Below are positions 10,453-21,665 of a stretch of 64,000 nucleotides of DNA, in pieces. The number at the start of each line of letters is the position of its first letter. Position 1 is the stretch's first letter. This DNA comes from Rhodamnia argentea (Eukaryota; Streptophyta; Magnoliopsida; Myrtales; Myrtaceae). The notes beneath the pieces were generated by a model. The model was not told the origin of the DNA and did not search any database. It worked only from the letters and a program-made list of their open reading frames with translations. The translations under genes were made by a program, and so were the position numbers. The DNA is taken from assembly GCF_020921035.1 (NCBI RefSeq), contig NC_063158.1:7608001-7672000 (forward strand), read 5' to 3'.

Positions 10453-12400
10453 ACCTCATCTACTAGAAACCCTAATGAATTCTCTCCCTTCTCTCCCTAT
10501 CCTACATTATACCTGCGAAAAAGTGTAATAAAAGAACTAAATTATTAGGTGGTGACAGACAAGGTGCGTATAAGATCCATTGAAAACGAGGTAAGAGTGC
10601 GAGATATTGTGATGCTCCTGCTCACGTGTAAATAAGACCAACACGTGGATTTAACGAACAAAAAGCAACACTCACTAAATAAATCATAAGGGAAATTTGA
10701 CTCTCACTATTGTCGTAGAAAATCCGACAACCAAATCTCGAACATTATATAAAGGGCGACAACAAATATATAAAATCCGTCAAAATTATGTACTTAAACG
10801 ACGTCGATGCCTTAATAACACCCACACCCATAAGAGAAGTCTCCTCCATCTTGTTGTCGCTTTAATCTTTGTCTGCAATTTCCTCGCAATGGAGATCCTG
10901 CAAATTATTTTTGATAATTTTTCAGGCATAAAATAAAACTCAAAAAGTTATTAGAGATAATCACACTCTCATTATGGAGTTCTTTTAGTGACTACTTATG
11001 GAGTTTAATTTTATGGCTGAAAAGACATTGGCCCTTCTCTGCTTGTGACACGTGGATTACATTAACGTCAAAATTGTGTCAACTCGGAGCCCGATGATGT
11101 TGATCTCCGTTTTCCTAAAAAAATATTGCTATGCAAAGTGCGAGGCAGTCAAGGTCTCAAGCCATTAAGAAGTCATAACTTATTAATAAACGAACTAGTC
11201 ATGTATAAGAATAATGCACCAAAAATTCATGTATTCTTGTTCTAATTTAAAAATGTTGATGCATACTTTTTTCTTCAAAATGGTCCCAATATATTCGACC
11301 AATTAAGAAGTTTCACCCAGACGCCGATATGGATAGATTAGGGTTTCTAAAACCCACAATTCAGTCCTTCGATGCGGAGGTGGTGGTGTTGGGATGCAGG
11401 GGTCGGCATCTCGAACCCAATTGCCATGCATGATTCGAATAAATGACCTTCAGTTTTTGAGCTCGAAATTCTTTGGGACCCCGACCAACAACATCAGCAT
11501 GAGGGTTGGCTCTTCTTGTTTTCACAAATGTCTGGTTCATACAACATCAGCATGAGGTGTTGAGTGATACCTGTATTGTGGTCATCGATTATCACGGTCG
11601 TCGACAAGCGTTTCCATTATCGACAAATTGTTGATGTTCTAATCAATTAACACCTATTTCTCTATGGGCGGGACTTTATTATTTTTGAGTGTCAACAACT
11701 GGCTTGTCTTGGTAAAATGAAGGCTCGTCATCTTCGTGAATGAATCTGGAAATTCGTTCTCTGCATCACAAATTTTCAAGGATTCCTCTCGAAAAAATAA
11801 GTGGGAATTATAATCTAGAAATATGTTACCTTCATGAGTTATTATGTATCTTGTATTATTCTTAGGAAGTCACAAGCTCATTAGATAATGATTGAAATGT
11901 CACTTTGATATTATTTATTTTTTTTATTTTTTTTGGAAATTTCACTCCGAGTTGGCTATGACATTCTTTTTGAAGTAAAAAAGATAATGAGTCGTGATCT
12001 TCCTAAGCACCAGGAGGGCAAAACACATTGCATATGTCAATGGCTACAATTCAATTTAAGTGTGATTTTTAGGGAGCCCAATTCTAAGCCTGTCGTCATA
12101 TTCAATTGGACTTAATAAGTTATGGGCCAACTAAGTGTATCAACTACTCTACACCACATCAATTCTCCGATGTGAGATTTCTCTAATACAACTTACTCAC
12201 ATGTGCATCCTAACAGATTATTCTTGGACAATATGTAGAAAACATGAAGCCAAGGGTATTTTAGGAGTAAGAGAAACACGGCTTTCCTTTATATAATAAA
12301 CAAATACATACATAAAATTTTATTTCTCTAAAGTTTACAACAAGATCTACATTTAAAAAAAAATCCTGATAGAATCCCAAAATTGAAGGGGAGAAATATA
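10453..12400. other. Intergenic DNA upstream of nothing recognised
   Basis: AT-rich with short open frames only. The phrase around 12140-12200 (CTCCGATGTGAGATTTCTC) looks like dispersed repeat DNA, but I could not set boundaries. No gene supported. The 3' untranslated region of the minus-strand metalloproteinase probably occupies the last part. Confidence 0.35.
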
Positions 12401-12524
12401 AAAGAAGAAAAACAACTAGCACAGCTCAATCCATTCCAAAGCACTTGATGATTTGGAGAGTCGTTTCTGGTTAATTCACACTAAAATGAAGGGGTCAATG
12501 AAGACCAAGAAAGCATCACAAAAA

Positions 12525-13613
12525 TCACAAGACGAATAATAAGAAGCAATTGATGCACAATTGCATGAATAAAAGAGGTAAAGATGAAGTGAAGCCAATC
12601 CAACTTGTTCTTAAAAGGGTGACCCCCAAGCTCACAGAAGTTTCAGATCTTAATAAAGCTCCAAACCTCAATTTATGATTTGATCCATATAATGCTTGAA
12701 CTCCCTCTATGTCATCAATGTTCAAATCCGCCCTCTTCTCTCTAGGCTTCAAACTTGGATACATCACAGCATCCTTGACTGAGCTATGAGCTAGCCCAAG
12801 CAAATGGCCGATTTCATGCACCGCAACTGATTCTAGATCGACCGCCACCTTGGATTGCTCGGAGCCGAAGTCCACTGCCCACCTCTCCGCCGCGTCGAGG
12901 TGTAGCCTCCCGCTCTCTGGCGAGAATGAATGGGCCAAAATCCCGAGCACCCCATCGAACGGCTGGCCATCTCCATGATCGCCGCTGTAAAACCCTATTT
13001 TGATGTCTGCGAAGCCATAATCATTCGCTTCCCTAAAACTCACTGGAATGACAGCTGCCCACCGTGCGAAGGCACGTTGAAACACATGACGGACATCGTT
13101 TGAGGTTAAATAGTCGATGAAATGATCGGGCGAGAAAGCGTAGGTGAGGACAATGGGCTTGTGACGGGTCCACCTAGGTTTTCCAGGAAAATGCACATAG
13201 CGTCTAGTCACATGCTTGCCGGGGGCGAAGTCAGAGACACCGCACCTGGGCTCGAGGATTTGATTCATTGTTTTGATATCGAGCTTGCCCGTGATTGAGA
13301 GGCCAAGTTTTGATTGGTAACTTACAGTGGCTAGTTCAAACTCCGAATTGAACCGGCCGTCAGAACTAGGGTTTTGGAGCGGGAGATAACCGAAGTAATG
13401 GAGATATCTCTTGATCTTCGCGATGCTGCATGTATTCAAGCCTCTATCGACATCCCGCTCGATATCTAGCCCTTTGAAGGTAATATCATTTCTCTCAACA
13501 GAGTTTAGCCATGAAGTGCTTGGAGCGAATGAGTGGGTCATTTCGATGGAGATGCATAGTGGGAGTGAGATGAGAAAGAGGAGGGAGGAATGAGAAGCGA
13601 ATGTCAGGAACAT
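12525..13613 (-). CDS. Matrix metalloproteinase (matrixin, family M10A), plant type
   Basis: A single-exon 362-residue zinc endopeptidase that would act at the cell surface or wall. A hydrophobic signal peptide covers residues 1-22. A peptidoglycan-binding-like prodomain (about 60-120) ends in the cysteine switch PRCGVSDF (Cys124), which keeps the enzyme latent by binding the catalytic zinc. The catalytic domain (about 150-315) has the structural metal loop DHGDGQPFDG (212-221), the zinc motif HEIGHLLGLAH (266-276, Glu267 catalytic) and the Met-turn Met284. A Ser-rich linker and a hydrophobic tail (about 338-362) suggest a GPI anchor, as in several Arabidopsis At-MMPs. Plant MMPs lack the hemopexin domain, and it is absent here too. 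All key residues are present, so the gene looks intact; which At-MMP it matches was not resolved. Confidence 0.96.
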   Translation of the reverse strand: MFLTFASHSSLLFLISLPLCISIEMTHSFAPSTSWLNSVERNDITFKGLDIERDVDRGLNTCSIAKIKRYLHYFGYLPLQNPSSDGRFNSEFELATVSYQSKLGLSITGKLDIKTMNQILEPRCGVSDFAPGKHVTRRYVHFPGKPRWTRHKPIVLTYAFSPDHFIDYLTSNDVRHVFQRAFARWAAVIPVSFREANDYGFADIKIGFYSGDHGDGQPFDGVLGILAHSFSPESGRLHLDAAERWAVDFGSEQSKVAVDLESVAVHEIGHLLGLAHSSVKDAVMYPSLKPREKRADLNIDDIEGVQALYGSNHKLRFGALLRSETSVSLGVTLLRTSWIGFTSSLPLLFMQLCINCFLLFVL

Positions 13614-13651
13614 GGTAGCTCTCGGTCATGAGGAGTCGGAGAAAATTCTGT

Positions 13652-13690
13652 GTTATAAAGAAAGAGTAGCACAAGGCTATGATTGGGTAA
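13652..13690 (-). promoter_or_regulatory. Probable TATA and CCAAT elements of the metalloproteinase gene
   Basis: On the minus strand TTTATAAC lies about 40 bases upstream of the ATG and CCAATC about 70 bases upstream. The TATA spacing implies a very short 5' leader, so the true promoter could lie elsewhere. Confidence 0.3.
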
Positions 13691-13739
13691 TTCGAATTAT
13701 GAAAACTGCAAAAAGTGGGATGATCATAAGTCATTGTAA

Positions 13740-14309
13740 TTAGTTAGAAATGTTCCTCTGAGGAACACCATGTTTCTTCGACCTCGGAGCTCAATCATTA
13801 CAACTTCTCTAGGTCGCGGGAGAGAAACTTCTTGTTGGGAATGTCTGATTCATCAGATGCCGGTTGACGAACGCTCACTCTGGCCTTTCTGATTTCGTTT
13901 TCACTTGAAGTTTAGAGAAGGCCCACTTTGAATTGCCAAGTCGGTACTGATCGTTAGGCGTCATGATTGCTTTTAGACGTAAGGATGACTCCAGCGGAAA
14001 AAACGCTCGTGAATGCTTCGATTTCAGAAGAGTCGTGAACTGCTAACTTATTTGCTTTCGCGTGGCACTTGTAAGAGACTCAAGCTTATGCACAAAGGTG
14101 ATGGATGCACGCCACCAATCTCCTTCTCTTGTCTCCATATGACGGTCAGGTTCAAACTACAGATTTTCATGTGATGAATGTCTTCGGAATCCTAGGCATT
14201 TCATCTGAATTCGATAACATAGTTATCCAGAATTTTTTGGTTTGGTAGTAGTATACTTGTTTATTATCTTGTGGGGCAGTACGTGAAATCTTGATATTGT
14301 TGTCAATCT
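13740..14309. other. Intergenic DNA, no gene seen
   Basis: Mixed-composition sequence upstream of the metalloproteinase gene and before the solo LTR. No coding frame of interest. Confidence 0.35.
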
Positions 14310-14314
14310 ACAAG

Positions 14315-17184
14315 TGTTGACACCTAAATTTTGATTTTTAGAAAATCATTCATAAAAATGAGAGTTATTCATAATTCTTACAAAAAATAAATTTTCATGC
14401 ATTGCATATTTAATTTTCGTCGTGTCGGATAGGTCCGGAGATGAGTCAATTGAGCATGATTCCAATGGACGACCGAGTTAAAATCGACCCGAAAGTCATT
14501 AGGGAGGGTGCGGAATTTTTTACTATGATTTTGGACTCAAAACAGCCCGTTTGAGATCTTAAAATTGCAAAAAGGCCTTAATTAATTACTCATTTTATTA
14601 GTTAAGGTCTAGGTGAGTCCGGAATCACAAAACGAGCCCATAAAACATTGAAAAATAGCCTATTTCTCCCTCCTCATTCATTTGGCCGAAAATTGTAAGA
14701 GTCTAAGTCCAATAGGACTCCTCAAGATCGGAATTTTCGATCTAACGATCGATATCTAATTGGAGTTTTTGATCTAACGGTTTAAATAAACCCTATAACT
14801 CAAAGCCCTAGTTTTCTCTATAAATACATCTCTATGCCTAGGGTTAAGGGGTTCCACACGTTAAAAATTCAGAATATTGAGAGAGAACACACGTGATAGA
14901 GAGGGGAGCACGAAGGGGATTTTTGGATTTAGAAAATTGAGATTCACGTTAGATTGAGGGAGACCAAGGAAAAGGCACACACGGCTGAGAAAAGGCAAGC
15001 GCAAGAAGAGGAGAACGAGGCGCGATCGAAGCTGCTGTCCATAGGCGTTTTTGCATCGAATTGGTCCGAGTTTTGTCTCGCGAACTAAGGTAATCTTCGT
15101 ATACTTTCAGCCTTGATTCAAGCATGTTTTTTATCTTGTTTTTGCTGCTGTTTCACACTAAAAACCAACGCTGTTTCATGCTGTTTAATGCTAAATTCAC
15201 CATGGTTTGATGTTTGATTTTTACTGCCATTAACGATACAAAATTGCTGCTGTTTTTGCCTCTGTTCAATGTTGCTGTTGCTTTATTCGCATGCTGTTTC
15301 GCTGCAATTTTCTTGTTGAAATCATTGTTGTTTTCACGTTGAAATCACCGTTGTTTTAGCACTTTTTTGGCTACTGTTTTAGGGAGGAATTCCTGCTGTT
15401 TAGGATGTTTTAGCATGCTATTAAGTACTGGAACTTGCTGCGGTTTAATGACGGAAGCTACAACTGTTAAATGTAAAAACTTGTTGCTATTCATGGTTAA
15501 AATCAGCCACTGTTTAGGGTTGAGGTTCGCTGCCGTTTAGCGTTCGATTTGGCCTTACCTCGTGTCGTTTGTTTGTTGATGATCATTTTTTTTGGCACTT
15601 GATTTTCTGATCATATGCGACCTTTTGCTTGATCCATCGATATGCTGAAGATTGCTTGTTTGATTTGTTTATTTGGTGAATCTGATCACTTAACTTTTTT
15701 TTCTGAAATTGAGAATATATTGAGCATGTTATCTTCGGTCGATATATATTTCTGGATTTTAATTATCTTGCGGTTCGATTTAAGGATCCGAACCACAATC
15801 TTTATCTTGAGCATTTCGTATAATCGATGATCCTTGGAAAATTCGAAAATTAGAGCATTTAGGGATAAGAACACCTTGGATTTTGAGGCAATCATATCTT
15901 GTAGAATATTAATATATTTTCGGAATATTCAAATAACTCAAGATTCAATCGATTTTTTTTTAGATATTGAACGCATCTTTAAAATTCGGGAAATTATTTG
16001 ATATACTTTGAAAAATTTCAGAAGATAATCTTTCTAATTTTTAAAAGATGTCGATCCTTTTTGGATAGGAGCTTATCTCCTTGAAAATTTCAGAATCCCT
16101 TAAGGGTTTTAAAAATTCAATAAATATTTATACATCTTTAAACAAAACTGCCCATAACACATGCTCCCCAATTGTGCTTTGTCCCTCGGAAAACGTACAT
16201 TAAAGGCAACACATGACTTCGATCTCGAAGTACGATCGTGCCCGTACGTGTGAATTAGATATCAAATCCTCGATCTCGGGAGCGGATCGCTAATTCCTAA
16301 ATAGAATTTCAAGGTTTGCCCTATGTATATAGGGACGACGGTAATTCTATAATATATTCACTTGCTAACCCTAATCTCGGAGGATGTTGTGAATAAAAAT
16401 CGGAATTTCGGATTTAAAGGTGTTTTATGGGCAATATTGTTTATTTTTGTTCAAATTTCATTGTTTTTATGGTTTAAATAAATTCTTAAAAAATCCCAAA
16501 AAAGATGTCACGTTTTCTTAAGCTAAATCACATTTCTCTTCACTTTTTGCATGAAAATAATGTCTAATAAAATTAGGGCTTTGAGAAATCAATTTCTTAA
16601 GTTAAATTAGATGTTACTTCACATTAGAGAAGTTTTTACCTTTATTTTTTCATGAATCCGAAAATACACAAAATATACCAAAAAATACCATCCACGTTGC
16701 ATAGCATTATAGTTTAGTTTGCATTATTATATTTTCCTTGTCATGCATATTTGCCACGTCATTATGCCATGTCACGTATTTTTGCCATGTCATTACATCT
16801 CACATGTCATATAGGTAGGTTGCATTAGCATTGCATTTAATAAAAGAAAACCCCAAAAAAAAATTAATTCAAATCATCAAACTAAGGATTTTTCATGAAA
16901 ATCGGGTACCGAAAGGGCATTAATTGAAAAGTTAATGTAACCAAGTCCCCGAATCCATTTAATCTCTGGTTCGTATGAAATAAAGTATTTTCTCCCTAAT
17001 ACTTTATTTAGGTTTCTAATCTACCTACCATAAAAGATTAGTGGCGGCTCCAATTTAAAATCTTGGCATGTAATTGAACATAAGTTGCGATTCGGTAGGA
17101 CTTGGGAGAGTCTGAATTAGGTTAGTTAATCTAATTAACCTAATAATCCGTTAACCTGAAAAAACCAATTTTTAGGTCGTGACA
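14315..17184 (+). mobile_element. 2.87-kb solo LTR, probable Ty3/gypsy type
   Basis: The segment begins TGTTGACACCTAAATTTTG and ends GGTCGTGACA, so it has TG...CA termini, and is bounded by a perfect 5-bp duplication ACAAG (14310-14314 and 17185-17189). No internal retroviral genes are found within or beside it, so it fits a solo LTR left by LTR-LTR recombination. A TATA box (14819-14826) lies about 500 bases in. A long LTR starting TGTTGACACC is common in large plant gypsy elements, but family assignment is inference. Confidence 0.75.
14819..14826 (+). promoter_or_regulatory. TATA box of the solo LTR
   Basis: TATAAATA followed within 100 bases by purine-rich leader-like sequence, in the position expected for the LTR promoter and U3/R boundary. 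Confidence 0.45.
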
Positions 17185-17193
17185 ACAAGTCAA

Positions 17194-17567
17194 GAGAAAA
17201 TTATCCAAACAGTACTAAATCTATTGTACGGCAACCAATTTAGCCTTAAAACGTTTCAGTTGTGCCAATTTAGTCCTAAATATTTTGATATTCAATTTAG
17301 TCCCAAAACATTTTGTGATTTGCCAATTTAATTATAAACTTTTTTCATGATTTGTCAATATAGTTCTTCCGATTAATTATCCAAATAATAGGTTTATGAC
17401 TAAATTGATAAATTGTCAAAAGATTTAAAACTAAATTAACACAATTGAAAGGTTTAGGACTAATAGCAAATCATCAAATGGTTTAGGATTAAATAGGCAC
17501 AATTGAAAATTTTAGAACTAGATTGACCTCCGTACAACAGGTTTATGACTTTTTGGATAATTTTCTC
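17194..17567. mobile_element. Mutator-like MITE, copy D
   Basis: Perfect 13-bp terminal inverted repeats: GAGAAAATTATCC at the left and GGATAATTTTCTC at the right. The interior shows the same inward and outward AATTTAGTCCTAAA-type units as copies B and C. No matching 9-bp flanks were found. Copy D starts 10 bases after the solo LTR ends. Confidence 0.7.
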
Positions 17568-19470
17568 TAGTATTAGATATGTATATGTGTGTGTCCCCTT
17601 TTTGAAACTCCGGTTTGCAAATTTGATATATCAAACTGTTAATTAGTAAATGCAAAACAAAACAAAAAATCGATTAAACAGCAGTTCATCTATTCTTGGA
17701 AAAGAAAATCCTTGACACTTAGAAATAGGCAAAAATAAATATAATAGTAATACTCCAATCAACATAACCAACAACTCCCAAAGCCAGTTGCGCTTGAAGT
17801 TCCAAAATTGTGGTCACTGTAGCAAATATGAATCAAAACGAGATTTCTTGTGCTTTGCCTCAAGGCTCAGCCCAATTCCTGTTGGGCTCCACCACAGATG
17901 ATGGACCAAGTATTAGAAATTTACAAACCTTGTTATTTCCGAAGGTGCAAATTGGATAAACTATTCTCAAGAATTTGGCCAAACAAGATCGTCCGATGAA
18001 AAATGTTGTCATTATTCACGACGCATGTGATACACTACATATTTAGGTATTGACGTGGAACAGGTCGTGTCGCATCATGGAACAGTATATGCACGAATCC
18101 TGCTGGTGAAGATTCTTATGCATTAGGCTCATATGGATCGAATGCAGCTAATAATTTCTCTCTCGTGATCGGTGAACTCATTATGTCACCATGCAAAGTC
18201 GTGAGAATTGAGCTATCTGAATGAGGTTAGTTACGAAATTCGTAACTAAATAGACCAAATATTGATTTTTGATAGGAAAAGAATGGAGATAGTGCATAGA
18301 ATGGAGGATATTCAGCCTCTATCATCCACTCATTCTCATGTACTTGACATAACAATAGAAAGTCCAATACGGATTCCTGTCGGTGTAGAGATGGCAATTT
18401 AGCTGACTTAAAGCTCCGTTTGTTTCAAAAGTGAATGATTTGAAAAATATTTTCCTAAAAAAGATTGCTTTATAAAAATAAATGAACGAAATTTTTTTCA
18501 TTGTTCACAAAAATGATTAGACATAAACTGCTGTCGATAATTGAAGTATTTTTTTAATTAAATAATTGTTTTAAGTGACGAGCGATCATTTTTAAGAAAA
18601 ATAAATAAAACTTTAATGAAAAATTGCATTGCCTCACGAAATATGTTTATGCACATAGTGAGAGGCAGGTGTGGATCGATCAATCTTCGCCCTTATCTAA
18701 TCAGGCCATGGTGACTGACGTGAAACCACATGGTCCTTGGATAGGTTATCGCTCTAAGTCATCAATTTATGTGGACATGCTTCAGGCAAGGCTTGCCCAT
18801 GATCTGTCCCGTCTTGCATGACAACTTCTATTAGCTATTGAAGCCTAATATTTCTATCTCATGACATCTTTTGACATATTACCATTTTTTTTTTCAAAGA
18901 CATATTACCATTTAAGGGAGTGTGATAGAGACGGTTGACTCGAGAACCTTTTCAGAGCCGGCTTAGTAGGTTTGTTCACCCGGTAAGGAATGGTCCGGTT
19001 GAGAATTAATACAAAATTATTGTAGGGTCCACCCTTTCTAAAATTTATGGCTCATAACATTGTAAATCTCACAGTCATACAAAAATTAGTATGCTAGCAA
19101 AGATTGGTCCAATTCCCATTGCCTCGGAGAACCAGCCCAAACCAAGCCAATTCTAGAGTTTAACCGGCCCTAGATCAAAATTGACCCTATCTAAAAAGAT
19201 TATGAGTTCTTACCCAAATGAAGATTTGCTTGAAAGATTAGGATATCAATATGGGAAGGAAACCTATCAAGTTACTTCAATTAAAGATAAAGTTAATAAC
19301 TAGTGTAATTGTGGAAATTATATCTCGAATTTGAGCTTGAAAAGGAAACTTTTCTTATTTAAGTTGGTTTCCTAATATGAATATATTTCCTAATTGGAAC
19401 AGGTTTCCTAAAAAGTGATTTTATATTTTAGATACAGCTCTTGTCTATATATAATAAGTGTCTTTTTTTT
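17568..19470. other. Intergenic DNA with repeat fragments, no gene seen
   Basis: AT-rich. Around 18411-18600 a phrase AGCTCCGTTTGTTTC followed by GAATGATT resembles one end of a short hAT-like MITE, and a related piece lies near 43395-43500. No intact gene. Confidence 0.35.
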
Positions 19471-19908
19471 GGGAAAAATTACCAAAAAAGTTCTATAACA
19501 TATTGCAATTGTGCCAATTCAATCTTAAATAGTTTTATTTGTCAATTGAATCCTAAATCTTTTATATTTGTCCCAATTTAGTCTGTTTGACCAACTTTGG
19601 CCAACTTGGGGTGGCGTGGACGCCGGTAGCACCGATGTGGCAATTTTTTAATTTTTTTAAATATTTCCTATATTTTTATTTATTTATTCCTTTTTTTGGT
19701 GATTGGCTAGAGGAAGAATGAGAAGAGGAGAAAAAATAATATGAAAGAAAAGAAAATAGGGGGAAAAAGTAAAATATTATTTGAAAATTTTAAAATACTA
19801 TCAAATATTATCCACGTCAACGCCGGCCGACCAAAGTTGGTCGAATGAGCTGAATTGGCATAAATGCAAAAGGTTTAGGACTCAATTAGCAAAAAAATGG
19901 TAAATAAC
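19471..19908. mobile_element. Mutator-like MITE, copy E (decayed, right end unclear)
   Basis: Left end GGGAAAAATTACCAAAAAAG with GTGCCAATTCAATCTTAAA units. The centre is like copy A (GGCTAGAGGAAGAA, CACGTCAACGCCGG), followed by inverted units (AAAGGTTTAGGACTCAATT). The right terminal repeat is eroded. Confidence 0.5.
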
Positions 19909-19994
19909 ACAAACTATCCCTAAACTTTGGCCCTTTCAAAAAAAAAAAAATTTTTTATGTCAAAAGAAATATGCCTAGCAGATTAATACTCAAG

Positions 19995-20501
19995 AGTTAC
20001 ATCTTTTAATCCTAGAAAAGTTCAAATAACTACATAACAAAGCAAAATTCGAAAAGCAAATAACAAATCACAATCTTGCAACTAGAAGCACACATTCATT
20101 CCTTTAGAACAAATCCGCCACCGTAAAATTTCCCCGGCCGATCGCTAGGTTCAAAGATGAGCACACGCCGAGATCTCTTACTTCATTTGCAATCGCTTGT
20201 GGTGCCCATCTAGGTTCAACATCATCATTGTCGTCATGCAGAGACACTAACATCAATATGTTGAAAGAATACATATCAAATATCTATAAGGAACTCACAG
20301 ATCTATATGCAAATCTAGTTTAAGAGAGTAAAATCCCAAAATCTTAATCTAGTCTAAATCATGAGAGGAGAGCGACCTGATCTTGGAGAGATTATGGAGT
20401 CACGTCACGAACATCATCCTCAGTAGCTGATGAATGGACGAATGGTCGAACTAATCTCCATGTTCACCTAAGATCAGCTGCTGGAAAAGGGAAACATAAA
20501 T

Positions 20502-20537
<36 letters not shown>

Positions 20538-21665
20538 CTCTCTGTCACGCACTGTTTCATAAAAGGGGACCACCAAGCAACTCCTAAAAGAAAAACAAGA
20601 GCATCTCCGATAAACCAGTAGAAGTACCCATCAAGTCGAGCAATGATCCAATTGGAGAAGCAAGCTGCTCTTTGTCCTCCCATTTCCCTTGGGACCAAGA
20701 ATAAGCTCCAAAGAACAAGGACTTATTGCAATCTCAGGTACAATGGCTAGTTGGATTGGAAAGCCTTTCAATCAAGCCAATCTCTTGATTCACATTCATG
20801 TGAAACCGTTGCAGCTGATCCTGCATACCAATCATCATCCGCCGCTTACAATAATGGTACTAAGCCAAGGTTTCTATGGATTCAGTCCTCATGCAACAGT
20901 TTCAAGGAAAAGGGAGGAAACCCTTGACAATTTGAAATTGAGTATCATTAAACAGCAAGAAATTGAAATACTTATGACTAGATCGGACGAGAGTTATATC
21001 TTTCAAGTCTGCTAAATCTCAAATAATTGCATAATAAAGTAAAAGCTAGAAAGCAAATAACAAAGTACAATTTTGCAGCTAGAAGTACATTTTCACCCCT
21101 CAAGAACAAATTTGCCAAGTAAAACTTCAAAAACCGATCACCAAATTCAATGATAAGCACACATCAAGATCTCTCATTTCATTTGCAACAACTTACGATG
21201 CGCGTCAAGTTTCAATGTCCTCATCAATAGTGTTGACAAACACAAATCAATTACTTCTAAGAAACTCTCAAATCTATATCTAGATCTCATTTGGGCTTTA
21301 ATTTAACCTAAATTTGAATCGAGAGAGGAGAGCAGCCTAATTTCAGAGAGCTTGTGGAGCCACATCACTAATATCTTCTTTGGTGGCTATTTATTGGACG
21401 AATGAACGAACTAATCTTCAAATTCATCCAAAATTAATTGTAAAAATTTGTTCATGCACACAAAAGAAAAGCTTCAGAAAAGGAAAGAGGAAAATAGAGG
21501 GAGGGAGGCGGGGTCTCTCTCTCCCTCAGGAACGGCTCCGTAGAAAGAAGACTCAGGCGAAGGCTTCGAGGAAAGAAAAAGGGAGGGAACCCCTTTTACA
21601 ATTTGAAATTTAGGACGAAGAAATAGCAAGAAATTAAAATTCTTGCGACCAGATGGAACGACAAT
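19995..21665. repeat. Diverged tandem duplication of a ~0.7-1 kb unit
   Basis: About 19995-20985 and 20993-21665 share a long colinear similarity. Examples are AGCAAATAACAAA at 20056 and 21053, ATTTGCAA near 20185 and 21181, GAGAGGAGAGC near 20360 and 21323, and ACAATTTGAAATT near 20926 and 21598. The copies differ by many substitutions and by an insertion of about 300 bases in the first copy. No reading frame is conserved across both copies, so I cannot say whether a gene was duplicated. Confidence 0.6.
20504..20536. repeat. (GA)n microsatellite
   Basis: Uninterrupted AG dinucleotides, about 16 units. Confidence 0.9.

Noticed and set aside
11933..12115. Small plus-strand open frame near the metalloproteinase 3' side
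   Set aside because: Short, starts in a T-rich tract and has no recognisable features.
20474..20698. Minus-strand open frame with a hydrophobic segment (YFYWFIGDALVFLLGVAWW)
   Set aside because: It ends in microsatellite-encoded Ser-Leu repeats and is not kept in the second copy of the tandem duplication, so coding is unlikely.
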